From positions 1 through 13,089 of the forward strand of contig JAPOJL010000015.1 in NCBI GenBank assembly GCA_029978425.1: 13,089 nt of DNA, in the 5' to 3' direction. A model generated the notes under the pieces. It was not told the origin of the DNA. It saw only the letters and a program-made list of their open reading frames with translations, and searched no databases. The position numbers were made by a program, and so were the translations under genes. This stretch comes from Actinomycetota bacterium (lineage in GTDB: Bacteria; Actinomycetota; Actinomycetes; Nanopelagicales; Nanopelagicaceae). Shown piece by piece: positions 1-11,371 of this stretch (position 1 is the first letter of the stretch; the number at the start of each line of letters is the position of its first letter).

Positions 1-552
1 GGAATAAATCTGCTCAGAGAGGGTCTCGACTTACCAGAAGTTGGTCTAGTTGCAATTTTAGATGCTGATAAAGAAGGATTCTTGCGTTCTACGCGCTCAC
101 TTATTCAAACTATTGGTCGCGCTGCTCGTAACGTATCGGGTGAAGTTCATATGTACGCGGATAATCTCACTGACTCAATGACTCGAGCTATTGATGAGAC
201 AAATCGCCGCCGTGCTAAGCAGATTGCATATAACGAAGCTCATGGACTTGACCCACAACCGCTACGAAAGAAGATCGCCGATATAACTGACCTCATCGCT
301 CAAGAAAGTGATGACACGACTGCTTTACTCGCGGGCACTAAGAAGCGAGCCATCACGGAAACCCCGGTTGGCGTGCATGCGAAATCGCTCGTAGCCTTGC
401 CCCGTACCGAACTCCTTGGACTCATCGATTCACTGACTGAACAGATGCGTAATGCTGCTGCAGAACTGCATTTTGAATTAGCAGCGCGACTTCGTGATGA
501 AATCAAGGAGCTCAAGAGAGAGTTGCGTGCCATGGAAGAAGCGGGGATGTAA
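1..552 (+). CDS. uvrB: UvrABC system protein B, 3' part
   Basis: C-terminal 183 residues of UvrB, the damage-verifying helicase-like subunit of nucleotide excision repair. The frame is open from base 1, so the true start lies left of the window; the TTG at 82 is internal. Visible are helicase motif V ([14 protein letters not shown], residues 2-14), motif VI (QTIGRAARN, 36-44), the family segment [14 protein letters not shown] that follows, and a C-terminal UVR domain (about residues 135-177, with [16 protein letters not shown]) that contacts UvrC or UvrA. The TAA stop shares its last base with the ATG of uvrA (TAATG), which suggests translational coupling in one operon. Identity is firm; only upstream domains are missing because of the window edge. 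Confidence 0.97.
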   Translation, partial: GINLLREGLDLPEVGLVAILDADKEGFLRSTRSLIQTIGRAARNVSGEVHMYADNLTDSMTRAIDETNRRRAKQIAYNEAHGLDPQPLRKKIADITDLIAQESDDTTALLAGTKKRAITETPVGVHAKSLVALPRTELLGLIDSLTEQMRNAAAELHFELAARLRDEIKELKRELRAMEEAGM

Positions 553-3389
553 TGAGCGCTGATCGTCTCATCGTCCGTGGCGCGCGCGAACATAATCTCA
601 AGAATGTCTCTCTTGATCTGCCGCGTAACGCGATGATCGTATTCACAGGACTTTCAGGTTCCGGTAAGTCATCATTGGCCTTCGACACAATCTTTGCTGA
701 GGGGCAACGAAGGTATGTTGAATCACTTTCGGCTTATGCCCGACAGTTCCTTGGTCAGATGGATAAACCTGATGTGGATTTCATTGAGGGGCTATCACCG
801 GCAGTTTCGATTGACCAGAAATCTACTAACCGAAATCCGCGCTCCACAGTTGGAACGATCACTGAGGTGTATGACTACCTTCGCCTGCTCTTTGCACGCG
901 CAGGAAAACCACATTGCCCTAATTGCGGCAAAGCCATCACAAAGCAGACCCCACAGAACATTGTGGATCAAATTCTCGAACTACCCGCAGAGACAAAATT
1001 CCAAGTACTTGCCCCAATGATTCGTGCACGTAAAGGTGAGTTTGTTGATCTTTTTAAAGATCTCATCGCTCAAGGTTATTCACGCGCTCGCGTTGATGGA
1101 GTAACAGTTGCGCTCACAGATGCGCCAAAACTTAAGAAACAAGAGAAGCACACAATTGAAGTTGTGGTCGATCGCCTCACAGCTAAACCTGAGAGCAAGC
1201 AACGCCTGACTGATTCAATCGAGACTGCTCTCAAACTTGCAAGCGGTTTGGTGACTCTGGAATTTGTCGATGCGAAAGCATGGGAGAAAGAGCGCACCTA
1301 CAGTGAATTGCTTGCCTGCCATGATTGCGGACTTTCTTTCCAAGAAATGGAACCACGTTCCTTCTCATTCAATTCTCCTTTCGGCGCCTGCCCTGAATGC
1401 ACGGGAATCGGATCAAAACTCGAAGTAGATGAAGAGTTGGTGATCCCAGATGATTCACTTTCTATCGAAGATGGAGCGATTGCGCCGTGGTCAGGTGGCC
1501 AATCTGCTGATTATTTTATGAATCTCTTGGAAGCCCTTGCCAGCGATGTGAAATTCTCCATGAAAACTCCGTGGGTGAAGCTCTCTCAGAAAGCCAAAGA
1601 TGCGATTCTCAATGGCTATGAGTATGAAGTTCACGTTCGATACAAGAATCGTTATGGTCGAGTTCGTAACTATTCCACTGGTTTTGAAGGTGTAATTCCC
1701 TTTGTAGAGCGGCGCCATTCAGAGACCGATAGTGATTACAGTCGTGAAAAGTACGAGGCGTACATGCGCGAAACTCCGTGTCCAGCATGTAAAGGTTCAC
1801 GTCTTAAACCAGAGGTGTTAGCAGTAACCCTAGGCGAGAAGAACATCGCCGAAATTTGTGAGCTCTCTATCGAAGATTGTGCCAAGTTTCTCAAGGCTCT
1901 CAAACTTCCAGCTCGAGAAGCAAAGATTGCAGAGCGGGTAATGAAAGAGGTACACGCCCGCTTGGGATTCCTCCTTGATGTAGGTCTTGAGTACTTAACG
2001 CTTGCCCGCCCCGCTGCAACACTCTCCGGCGGTGAAGCGCAACGTATCCGCCTTGCCACTCAGATTGGTTCTGGATTGGTGGGCGTTCTTTATGTCCTTG
2101 ATGAACCAAGCATCGGTTTACATCAGCGTGATAACAAGCGGCTGATAGAGACACTTACCCACTTACGCGATCTTGGAAACACATTGATTGTTGTGGAGCA
2201 TGACGAAGAGACGATTCGAACTGCAGATTGGATTGTTGATATCGGACCTGGAGCCGGAGAGCATGGTGGAGAAATCGTGGTTTCGGGTGATTACGAAGCT
2301 CTGATCTCATCCAAGAAATCGATTACCGGCGCTTATATTTCCGGGCGATCCCAAATCGAAATCCCGAAGAAACGGCGTGCAATCAATCCGAAACGTAGCC
2401 TTGTTATCAAAGAAGCGAAGGAGAATAACCTCAAGAACCTAGATGTCACGATTCCATTGGGAGCCTTTGTCGCTGTCACGGGCGTAAGTGGTTCTGGTAA
2501 ATCAACTCTCGTAAATGACATTTTGTACTCAGTTCTAGCAAACAAACTCAATGGTGCTCGCATCGTTCCTGGGCGTCATCGCACCATTACTGGAATAGAT
2601 CATCTCGACAAAGTTGTTCATGTCGATCAATCACCAATCGGACGTACTCCACGCTCAAACCCTGCTACCTACACGGGAGTCTTTGACAAGATTCGGGCGC
2701 TCTTTGCAGAAACGAGTGAAGCAAAAGTGCGCGGCTACCAGCAAGGCCGGTTCTCATTTAACGTGAAAGGTGGTCGGTGCGAGAACTGTGCAGGTGATGG
2801 AACCATCACCATCGAGATGAACTTCTTGCCTGATGTGTATGTTCCATGCGAAGTCTGTCATGGAGCGCGATATAACCGCGAAACGCTTGAGGTCCACTAC
2901 AAAGGCAAGACCATCGCTGAAGTTCTTGATATGCCGATTGAAAAAGCTACAGATTTCTTTGAATCGATTCCTGCAATTCATCGCTATCTCAAGACGCTCT
3001 GCGATGTTGGACTGGGCTATGTTCGTCTTGGACAATCCGCACCCACGCTTTCAGGTGGAGAGGCGCAGCGCGTCAAACTGGCGACCGAACTGCAACGTCG
3101 TTCCACAGGCCGCACCATTTATGTTCTCGATGAACCCACAACTGGACTTCACTTTGAAGATGTAAGAAAACTCTTGGCTGTTCTGCAGAGATTGGTGGAT
3201 ACGGGCAACACCGTCGTCGTTATCGAACACAATATGGATGTTATTAAGTGTGCAGATTGGCTCCTTGATTTAGGGCCTGAAGGTGGTTCTGGCGGTGGAA
3301 CTCTCGTTGCCGAAGGAACGCCAGAAAGTGTCGCAAAAGTAAAGAACAGCTATACCGGAAAGTTCCTGGCGGAATCGCTAAAGAAGTAG
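552..3389 (+). CDS. uvrA: UvrABC system protein A (excinuclease ATPase)
   Basis: Full-length UvrA, 945 residues, the usual size. It is the dimeric damage-scanning ABC ATPase that loads UvrB on DNA. The first Walker A is GLSGSGKSS at residues 33-41. Zinc-binding CxxC pairs include CPNC near 120, CHDC with CPEC in the 250-280 region, and CPAC near 410. The first ABC signature LSGGEAQR is near 491 and is followed by [11 protein letters not shown]. The second half has Walker [10 protein letters not shown] near 643, the zinc module CENC...CEVC, signature LSGGEAQR near 833 and Walker [12 protein letters not shown] near 857. Both ATPase sites look intact. The ATG overlaps the uvrB stop by one base, and uvrC begins two bases after the TAG stop. 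No anomaly was seen. Confidence 0.98.
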   Translation: MSADRLIVRGAREHNLKNVSLDLPRNAMIVFTGLSGSGKSSLAFDTIFAEGQRRYVESLSAYARQFLGQMDKPDVDFIEGLSPAVSIDQKSTNRNPRSTVGTITEVYDYLRLLFARAGKPHCPNCGKAITKQTPQNIVDQILELPAETKFQVLAPMIRARKGEFVDLFKDLIAQGYSRARVDGVTVALTDAPKLKKQEKHTIEVVVDRLTAKPESKQRLTDSIETALKLASGLVTLEFVDAKAWEKERTYSELLACHDCGLSFQEMEPRSFSFNSPFGACPECTGIGSKLEVDEELVIPDDSLSIEDGAIAPWSGGQSADYFMNLLEALASDVKFSMKTPWVKLSQKAKDAILNGYEYEVHVRYKNRYGRVRNYSTGFEGVIPFVERRHSETDSDYSREKYEAYMRETPCPACKGSRLKPEVLAVTLGEKNIAEICELSIEDCAKFLKALKLPAREAKIAERVMKEVHARLGFLLDVGLEYLTLARPAATLSGGEAQRIRLATQIGSGLVGVLYVLDEPSIGLHQRDNKRLIETLTHLRDLGNTLIVVEHDEETIRTADWIVDIGPGAGEHGGEIVVSGDYEALISSKKSITGAYISGRSQIEIPKKRRAINPKRSLVIKEAKENNLKNLDVTIPLGAFVAVTGVSGSGKSTLVNDILYSVLANKLNGARIVPGRHRTITGIDHLDKVVHVDQSPIGRTPRSNPATYTGVFDKIRALFAETSEAKVRGYQQGRFSFNVKGGRCENCAGDGTITIEMNFLPDVYVPCEVCHGARYNRETLEVHYKGKTIAEVLDMPIEKATDFFESIPAIHRYLKTLCDVGLGYVRLGQSAPTLSGGEAQRVKLATELQRRSTGRTIYVLDEPTTGLHFEDVRKLLAVLQRLVDTGNTVVVIEHNMDVIKCADWLLDLGPEGGSGGGTLVAEGTPESVAKVKNSYTGKFLAESLKK

Positions 3390-3391
3390 AT

Positions 3392-5305
3392 ATGGCAGAT
3401 CCACTTTCGTATCGCCCTAGCAACATTCCAGATGAACCAGGTGTTTATCGTTTTTTCAATGAGAAGAATGAAGTTGTTTATGTAGGCAAAGCGCGCTCCC
3501 TTAAGAATCGTCTTAACTCATATTTTCAAAAGAATGTGGGGGAGAAGACCTATCGAATGATCCATGCCGCTAATCGCGTCGATTGGACCGTGGTGCGAAC
3601 AGAAGTTGAAGCCTTACAGCTGGAGTTCACCTGGATTAAAGAGGAGAACCCAGCGTTCAATGTGCAGTTCAAAGACGATAAGTCCTATCCCTATCTTGCG
3701 CTCACGATGGATGAAGAGTTCCCGCGGTTACTGATTACCCGCCGCGCAAAACGTAAAGGAGTGAAGTACTTCGGTCCCTTCGCTCACGCTTGGGCGCTGC
3801 GCTCGACCTTTGATGTACTACTCAAACTCTTTCCAGTGCGCTCCTGTTCCAACAGCAACTTCGAACGCGCTGCTCGCATTAAAAGGCCATGTTTGCTCGG
3901 CGATATTGGTAAGTGTGCAGCGCCATGTGTCGATCGAATCTCGGCCGACGATCATCGTGCGCTGGCTAAGCGACTTGAAGACTTTATGTCAGATGGAAAC
4001 GCCGATATAACCGGAGAGTTGCGCGCTGAGATGGAGAGCGCAGCGGCAGCAGAAGAGTTTGAACGAGCTGGAAAATTGCGCGATCAATTAGCAGCGCTAG
4101 AACGCGCCAGTGAATCAACAGATGCTGCAATTTCAGATTCCATATCCGCTGACTTCATTGCGCTTCACCAAGACATTACCCATGCTTCAGCCTCAATATT
4201 TCGAGTACGTTCCGGAAGAGTAATTGGTTCCAAATCTTGGATGATTGATCTTGCGAATTTGCCAGAAGAGACCTCACTCTTGGATGCGACTCTGAACCAG
4301 ATATATCTTGAATTTGATCCTGCGAAGGAAATCTTGGTCAATCAGGATGTTGCGGAAGACTCCTTCGCTGAGTTTCTCTCGGAGCGTTTTGGAAAGAAGG
4401 TCACGATTCGTCGTCCGGAAAGAGGCGAGAAGAGTGAATTGCTCGATACAGTAAAAAGGAATGCGCATCATGCGCTCGTACAATTCTTGAGCAAGCGGGC
4501 AAATGATGCAGGCGTAAGTGGGCGAGCATTAGAGGATTTAGCGAGCGCTCTCAACTTAGATGAACTTCCGCTACGCATCGAATGTTTTGATATTTCCAAC
4601 ATTCAAGGTACTTCTGTCGTGGCATCGATGGTTGTATTCGAAGATGGCCAGGCTAAGAAGAGCGAATACCGTCGCTTTGGAATCGATGATAAAGAGAAAT
4701 TTGACGATACTCGCGCCATGCATCATGTGATTACGCGACGCTTTAAGAGATATCTCGCGGAGAAAGATTTGGATTTAGTTGAGATCGAGATGAGTGGTGG
4801 TGAGAAGCCTAAGTTTGCATATCCACCGCAATTAGTCATTGTTGATGGCGGACGCGGTCAAGTTAATGCTGCAGCGCGAGCTTTTGCAGAGCTGGGTGTT
4901 ACTGATATCGCCCTTGTAGGTTTGGCGAAGAGATTAGAAGAGATTTGGTTCCCCGATCAGAGCTATCCCGTTATTTTGCCGCGACACAGCGAGGCGCTTT
5001 ATCTTGTGCAGCGGATCCGTGATGAGGCGCATCGATTTGCCATCACTTTCCATCGCTCCAAGCGTTCACGCTTGATGTTGGAATCTCTCCTTGATGAAAT
5101 TCCACATCTAGGTGAGGTCAGGCGACAAGCACTTCTTGACCACTTCGGTTCAGTCGCAGCGCTCAAGAAAGCCACAAATAATGAGATTGCTGCAGTCCCG
5201 GGCATAGGTCCCAAGAGCGCAGAAAGCATCGTCAGCGCTATAGCAGCCAGTGAAGTTCAGTATTCGGTTGATACCGCAACGGGAGAAATCATCGAGAATG
5301 CTTGA
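3392..5305 (+). CDS. uvrC: UvrABC system protein C (excinuclease nuclease)
   Basis: UvrC, 637 residues, makes the 3' and 5' incisions beside a lesion after UvrB is loaded. In order: a GIY-YIG nuclease (PGVYRF at 16-21, VVYVGKA at 28-34) for the 3' cut; a cysteine cluster at C152, C167, C175 and C179; a UVR helical motif (about 205-237, EEFERAGKLRDQLAAL) for UvrB; an RNase H-like nuclease with the acidic motifs CFDISN and VDGGRGQVN for the 5' cut; and a C-terminal helix-hairpin-helix pair (IPHLGEVRRQALLDHFGS, then VPGIGPKSAESI). The four-Cys spacing resembles the iron-sulfur site reported for E. coli UvrC. The ATG lies two bases after the uvrA stop, with only a weak AAAGAAG upstream, so coupled translation is likely. 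The stop is TGA. Confidence 0.97.
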   Translation: MADPLSYRPSNIPDEPGVYRFFNEKNEVVYVGKARSLKNRLNSYFQKNVGEKTYRMIHAANRVDWTVVRTEVEALQLEFTWIKEENPAFNVQFKDDKSYPYLALTMDEEFPRLLITRRAKRKGVKYFGPFAHAWALRSTFDVLLKLFPVRSCSNSNFERAARIKRPCLLGDIGKCAAPCVDRISADDHRALAKRLEDFMSDGNADITGELRAEMESAAAAEEFERAGKLRDQLAALERASESTDAAISDSISADFIALHQDITHASASIFRVRSGRVIGSKSWMIDLANLPEETSLLDATLNQIYLEFDPAKEILVNQDVAEDSFAEFLSERFGKKVTIRRPERGEKSELLDTVKRNAHHALVQFLSKRANDAGVSGRALEDLASALNLDELPLRIECFDISNIQGTSVVASMVVFEDGQAKKSEYRRFGIDDKEKFDDTRAMHHVITRRFKRYLAEKDLDLVEIEMSGGEKPKFAYPPQLVIVDGGRGQVNAAARAFAELGVTDIALVGLAKRLEEIWFPDQSYPVILPRHSEALYLVQRIRDEAHRFAITFHRSKRSRLMLESLLDEIPHLGEVRRQALLDHFGSVAALKKATNNEIAAVPGIGPKSAESIVSAIAASEVQYSVDTATGEIIENA

Positions 5306-5342
5306 TTTTTGCAATGCTTGACATGGCGAGGATGATTACCGC

Positions 5343-6215
5343 ATGAACCGTGAAATTGTCGTCATCACTGGAATGAGCGGCGCGGGTCGATCGACAGTAG
5401 CGCATGCGATGGAAGATCATGGTTGGTATGTGATCGACAATCTTCCTCCATCGCTCCTTCTCTCTGTTTTTGATATGACAGAGCGCTCCGCGGACTCCAT
5501 CGCTGTTGTGATTGATGTTCGAGGGCGCCAATTTTTCGACGATCTCAATCGTTCACTTGCTGAGCTTGCGGAACGGGGTATTTCTCGGAAGATTATCTTT
5601 GTTGACGCTGCTGATGATGTTCTTGTCAGGCGCTTTGAGTCATCTCGTCGCCCTCACCCTCTTCAAGGAAATGACCGGATCGTTGATGGAATTGATCGTG
5701 AGCGAGAGAAGTTACGAGAGTTACGCTCTGGGGCTGACCTAGTTGTCGACTCTTCACAACTCAATGTTCACCAACTCGAGAAGAAGATAGCCGAACTCTT
5801 CTCTACGGATACATCAGCTTCTCTCAAAGTAAATATTCTCTCTTTTGGTTACAAGTTTGGGCTTCCTGTTGATGCCGATTTAGTGATGGATTGCAGGTTT
5901 ATCCCAAATCCACATTGGAACCCTGAACTTCGACCAAAGAATGGTTTAGATAAAGATGTCAGCGCTGCGGTTTTGGGAGCTGAGAATGTTGGGGAATTTC
6001 TTGATCGCTATGTCGCTCTCTTCCAGAGCATTGGCCAGGGATATTTCCGCGAGGGAAAGAAATTCATCACTCTTGCGATAGGTTGCACTGGAGGAAAGCA
6101 TCGCAGCGTTGCTATCGCTGAGGAACTTGCTTCACGCATCAATGGCTCCAAACTCGATACTGAACATTTTGTGTCGGCTCACGCCATACATCGAGATCTA
6201 GGTCGTGAACGTTGA
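5343..6215 (+). CDS. rapZ: RapZ/YvcJ family nucleotide-binding protein
   Basis: RapZ family protein (P-loop, YvcJ/YhbJ), 290 residues, the usual length. The N-terminal P-loop is GMSGAGRST at residues 10-18, with Arg where the classical Walker lysine sits; actinobacterial members commonly show this. DNLPPSLL follows near 32. The C-terminal domain has the family blocks FGYKFGLP, DLVMDCRFIPNPHW and IGCTGGKHRSV. In E. coli this domain binds the GlmZ/GlmY RNAs that tune glucosamine-6-phosphate synthase; the role in actinobacteria is not settled, so function here is inferred only as far as nucleotide and probable RNA or metabolite binding. The ATG is chosen because GAGGA lies at 5328-5332, ten bases upstream. 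Its TGA overlaps the TTG start of yvcK, within the classic rapZ-yvcK-whiA cluster. Confidence 0.95.
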   Translation: MNREIVVITGMSGAGRSTVAHAMEDHGWYVIDNLPPSLLLSVFDMTERSADSIAVVIDVRGRQFFDDLNRSLAELAERGISRKIIFVDAADDVLVRRFESSRRPHPLQGNDRIVDGIDREREKLRELRSGADLVVDSSQLNVHQLEKKIAELFSTDTSASLKVNILSFGYKFGLPVDADLVMDCRFIPNPHWNPELRPKNGLDKDVSAAVLGAENVGEFLDRYVALFQSIGQGYFREGKKFITLAIGCTGGKHRSVAIAEELASRINGSKLDTEHFVSAHAIHRDLGRER

Positions 6216-7156
6216 GCGGACCACGCGTCGTCGCTTTAGGTGGCGGGCATGGATTAGCCGCTACTTTAAGATCGCTTCGGAAACTCACCACCAATCTCAC
6301 TGCGATTGTCACCGTTGCAGATAATGGTGGATCCAGTGGAAGACTTCGAGAAGAATTTCATTCCCTTCCGCCGGGCGATCTTCGAATGGCCCTTGCTGCG
6401 CTCTGCGCTGATGATGAATGGGGACGTAGCTGGGCTGAGATTATGCAATATCGATTTACTTCGTCGGGAGAACTTAATGGTCATGCGCTAGGAAATTTAC
6501 TTTTGACTGCGCTCTGGGATCGCGATGAAGATCCAGTTCAAGGTCTGGATCGAGTGGGCGCACTTTTGAAAGTTGTGGGACGCGTTCTGCCGATGGCGTT
6601 GGAACCGCTTGATATAGAAGGTGTATTTAAGACATGGGAGGGAACCCATGTTGTTCGTGGCCAGAAAGAAGTGGCAGTGGCAAAAGGAAGTTTGGAAAAT
6701 CTCCGTTTAATTCCAGAAAATCCCACTCCGACACACGAAGGTCTTGCTGCTATTGCGAACGCCGATTACATAACTTTTGGCCCTGGTTCATGGTTCTCCA
6801 GCGTTCTACCACATGTACTTGTAGCGCAACAGCGCAAGGCAATCGTTGAGTCTCGCGCCACAAAGGTCATCATTCTTAATCTCGATGCTGCGCCCCATAT
6901 GAAAGGCGATGAATTAGCAGGAAGTTCCCCCGCAGACCATCTTCACGTACTTCGAAGTTTTGCTCCTGATTTGGCCTGTGATATTGCGCTAGTCGATAGC
7001 GCAGTAGCCTCACAATCTGATGTATTGAGCGAGCTAGAACAACTTGTTTCTGGCATGGGAGGACGCGTTATTGTGGCCGATCTCGCATCACATCCCGGAA
7101 GTAATCACCATGATTCCGAGAAATTATTTTCTGCTTTCAGCCACATTTTCCAATGA
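6212..7156 (+). CDS. yvcK: YvcK/GlmR family protein (CofD-like)
   Basis: Gluconeogenesis-factor family protein YvcK (GlmR in Bacillus), 314 residues. Family marks are the N-terminal glycine-rich VVALGGGHGLAATLRSL, then TVADNGGSSGRLREE, PPGDLRMALAAL, GELNGHALGNLLLTAL and the later FGPGSWFSSVLPHVLV. The fold is CofD-like and is known to bind UDP-sugars. In Firmicutes and mycobacteria it links carbon supply to cell-wall precursor synthesis; that role here is inferred. The start is TTG at 6212, overlapping the rapZ stop as TTGA. The protein begins SGPRVVALGGG, which fits the family N-terminus, and no better start is in frame. The upstream Shine-Dalgarno is poor, so translation probably depends on ribosomes finishing rapZ. 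The stop is TGA. Confidence 0.95.
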   Translation: MSGPRVVALGGGHGLAATLRSLRKLTTNLTAIVTVADNGGSSGRLREEFHSLPPGDLRMALAALCADDEWGRSWAEIMQYRFTSSGELNGHALGNLLLTALWDRDEDPVQGLDRVGALLKVVGRVLPMALEPLDIEGVFKTWEGTHVVRGQKEVAVAKGSLENLRLIPENPTPTHEGLAAIANADYITFGPGSWFSSVLPHVLVAQQRKAIVESRATKVIILNLDAAPHMKGDELAGSSPADHLHVLRSFAPDLACDIALVDSAVASQSDVLSELEQLVSGMGGRVIVADLASHPGSNHHDSEKLFSAFSHIFQ

Positions 7157-7160
7157 GAGA

Positions 7161-7172
7161 TGCTTAGATAAT
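7161..7172 (+). promoter_or_regulatory. Possible -10 element for leaderless whiA
   Basis: The bases TGCTTAGATAAT lie just before the whiA ATG at 7177. TAGATA (7165-7170) or GATAAT (7167-7172) can serve as a -10 box. From TAGATA, a start site about seven bases downstream falls on the A of the ATG, and no good Shine-Dalgarno sits between yvcK and whiA. That is the layout of leaderless transcripts common in actinobacteria. No clear -35 was found. whiA may instead simply be cotranscribed with yvcK, 20 bases upstream. Confidence 0.4.
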
Positions 7173-7176
7173 CCTC

Positions 7177-8154
7177 ATGGCAATGACCGCGTCAGTTAAA
7201 GACGAACTTAGTCGCCTCTCTGTCTCCAAACCATGTTGCCGCAAGGCTGAAGTCTCGGCAATCCTGCGTTTTGCAGGCGGCCTCCACATCTCAGCCGGCA
7301 AGATCATGGTGGAGATTGAACTCGATACCGCTCAAGCTGCTCGACGGATTAGAAAAGATATTGCTGATGTGTATGGCCACGATTCTGACCTCGCTGTTAT
7401 CAGCGCTGGGGGATTGCGAAAAGGTAGCCGTTATCTAGTTCGCGTTATCAAAGATGGCGATGCACTTGCCCGCCAAACAGGACTTGTTGATTCACATGGA
7501 CGACCTGTTCGCGGACTTCCACCTCAAGTTGTCTCTGCAGGGATCTGTGATGCTGAATCGGCATGGCGCGGCGCTTTTCTTGCTCATGGTTCACTCACAG
7601 AACCAGGTCGATCATCTGCTCTGGAAATTACCTGTCCTGGCCCCGAAGCAGCACTTGCTCTTGTTGGCGCTGCACGACGACTTGGAATCACTGCAAAGGC
7701 TCGCGAAGTTCGTGGAGTGGATCGCGTTGTCATTCGCGATGGAGATGCAATCGGAGTGTTACTCACAAGACTTGGCGCACATGAAAGTGTGATGGCCTGG
7801 GAAGAGCGAAGGATGCGTCGCGAAGTTCGCGCTACTGCAAATCGACTAGCAAATTTTGATGATGCAAATCTTCGACGTTCTGCACGTGCAGCTGTCGCAG
7901 CATCAGCGCGCGTACAACGCGCAATGGAAATTCTTGGTGACGATATTCCTGATCATCTTCGCGAAGCGGGACAACTTCGTATCACTCATGGCCAAGCGAG
8001 TTTGGAAGAGCTTGGCTCACTCTCATCTCCACCTATGACCAAGGATGCAATCGCAGGCCGTATTCGCCGCCTTCTCGCAATGGCAGATAAGCGGGCATCA
8101 GATCTCGGAATTCCTGATACTGAAGCGGGGCTCTCGCCCGATCTTCTCAATTAA
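7177..8154 (+). CDS. whiA: WhiA family DNA-binding regulator
   Basis: WhiA, 325 residues, matches the family in length and blocks. The N-terminus SVKDELSRL with [18 protein letters not shown] is the start of the LAGLIDADG homing-endonuclease-like domain, which in WhiA has lost nuclease activity. [13 protein letters not shown] falls in the middle of that domain. The C-terminus carries the helix-turn-helix region, with [24 protein letters not shown] and a terminal [12 protein letters not shown]. In Streptomyces WhiA works with WhiB to switch on division genes such as ftsZ during sporulation; non-sporulating actinobacteria keep it, probably as a cell-division regulator. The start is ATG at 7177; ATG at 7183 is a weaker alternative. 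It closes the rapZ-yvcK-whiA block and is followed by the promoter region of gap. Confidence 0.96.
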   Translation: MAMTASVKDELSRLSVSKPCCRKAEVSAILRFAGGLHISAGKIMVEIELDTAQAARRIRKDIADVYGHDSDLAVISAGGLRKGSRYLVRVIKDGDALARQTGLVDSHGRPVRGLPPQVVSAGICDAESAWRGAFLAHGSLTEPGRSSALEITCPGPEAALALVGAARRLGITAKAREVRGVDRVVIRDGDAIGVLLTRLGAHESVMAWEERRMRREVRATANRLANFDDANLRRSARAAVAASARVQRAMEILGDDIPDHLREAGQLRITHGQASLEELGSLSSPPMTKDAIAGRIRRLLAMADKRASDLGIPDTEAGLSPDLLN

Positions 8155-10492
<2,338 letters not shown>

Positions 10493-10514
10493 GAACTCGA
10501 ATCTAGGAGAACTG

Positions 10515-11291
10515 ATGTCACGCCGTCCGCTCATTGCTGGAAATTGGAAGATGAATCTCAATCATCTTGAGGCTATCGCTGTAACTCAAAAACTTGCTTA
10601 TTCGCTCGAAGAGCGTGACTTCGATGCAGTTGACGTTGTCGTACTTCCACCGTTCACAGATCTTCGTTCGGTTCAAACTCTGGTTGATGGCGACCGACTG
10701 AAACTTAACTACGGCGCTCAAGATATCTCTCCCGAAAAATCTGGAGCTTTCACTGGCGATATCTCCGGCTCCATGTTGAAGAAGTTAGATTGCTCGTATG
10801 TCGTCGTAGGACACTCAGAGCGACGTGCCATTCATAAAGAAGATGATGCGTTAGTTAATAAGAAAATTCGTGCAGTGCTCGATAATGAGATGACCCCAAT
10901 TTTCTGCATTGGTGAGGAACTTGCGATTCGTGAAGCTGGTACCCATGTCGAACATGTCCTCAATCAAGTCCGCGAAGGGCTCAAAGGTTTTCATAAACCT
11001 GAGTTGAAGAAAATTGTCTTTGCTTATGAACCAGTCTGGGCCATCGGAACAGGAAAGACTGCTACTCCAGAGGATGCTCAAGAAGTTTGCGCTGCAATCC
11101 GCAAAGAGATTGGGAAAATTGGCAGCGATGAAATCGCAGAAAATGCACGTATTCTGTATGGAGGTTCGGTGAAATCTGCAAATATCGTCGACATTATGAA
11201 ACAGCCCGATGTTGATGGCGCTCTCGTCGGAGGTGCAAGCCTTGATCCAGAAGAATTCGCCCGAATCTGTAAGTTCCATCGCGTTCTCTAG
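10515..11291 (+). CDS. tpiA: Triosephosphate isomerase
   Basis: TIM, 258 residues, interconverts dihydroxyacetone phosphate and glyceraldehyde-3-phosphate. The catalytic residues are all visible: Asn10 and Lys12 in AGNWKMN, His100 in VVGHSERR and Glu172 in [11 protein letters not shown], whose mobile loop continues to about residue 184. The phosphate-binding ends YGGSVK (215-220) and [10 protein letters not shown] (235-244) are normal. The ATG has AGGAG at 10505-10509, five bases upstream. It lies 22 bases after the restored pgk reading frame ends at 10492 but 151 bases after the premature TGA, so the spacing itself supports the long version of pgk as the ancestral one. The stop is TAG. It is probably cotranscribed with gap and pgk. 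Confidence 0.97.
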   Translation: MSRRPLIAGNWKMNLNHLEAIAVTQKLAYSLEERDFDAVDVVVLPPFTDLRSVQTLVDGDRLKLNYGAQDISPEKSGAFTGDISGSMLKKLDCSYVVVGHSERRAIHKEDDALVNKKIRAVLDNEMTPIFCIGEELAIREAGTHVEHVLNQVREGLKGFHKPELKKIVFAYEPVWAIGTGKTATPEDAQEVCAAIRKEIGKIGSDEIAENARILYGGSVKSANIVDIMKQPDVDGALVGGASLDPEEFARICKFHRVL

Positions 11292-11301
11292 GCTCACCTG
11301 C

Positions 11302-11327
11302 AGGGCGGATGCGGTAGCTAGCGCCCT
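11302..11327 (+). terminator. Weak inverted repeat after tpiA
   Basis: AGGGCG (11302-11307) and CGCCCT (11322-11327) form a 6-base GC-rich inverted repeat with a 14-base spacer, followed by only CTTTC. It could be a weak terminator for tpiA. It could equally be an operator, because the half sites are 20 bases apart (about two helical turns) and lie just upstream of the secG -10 candidate. The spacer also contains the palindrome TAGCTA. Confidence 0.3.
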
Positions 11328-11334
11328 CTTTCGG

Positions 11335-11340
11335 TAGTAT
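11335..11340 (+). promoter_or_regulatory. Possible -10 box for secG
   Basis: TAGTAT fits the TANNNT pattern of actinobacterial -10 boxes and would start RNA near 11347, giving a leader of about 25 bases that carries the strong AAGGAG (11360-11365). There is no matching -35 at 16 to 18 bases upstream. Confidence 0.4.
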
Positions 11341-11371
11341 TCCCCTCTCACAACGTCCCAAGGAGTTATTC

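Noticed and set aside
5297..5321. Nine-base direct repeat AATGCTTGA at the uvrC stop (5297-5305 and 5313-5321)
   Set aside because: Short, only two copies, no associated structure; probably chance.
5318..5347. TTGACA at 5318-5323 as a -35 box for rapZ
   Set aside because: No TANNNT-like -10 lies 16 to 18 bases downstream; the operon reads through from uvrC.
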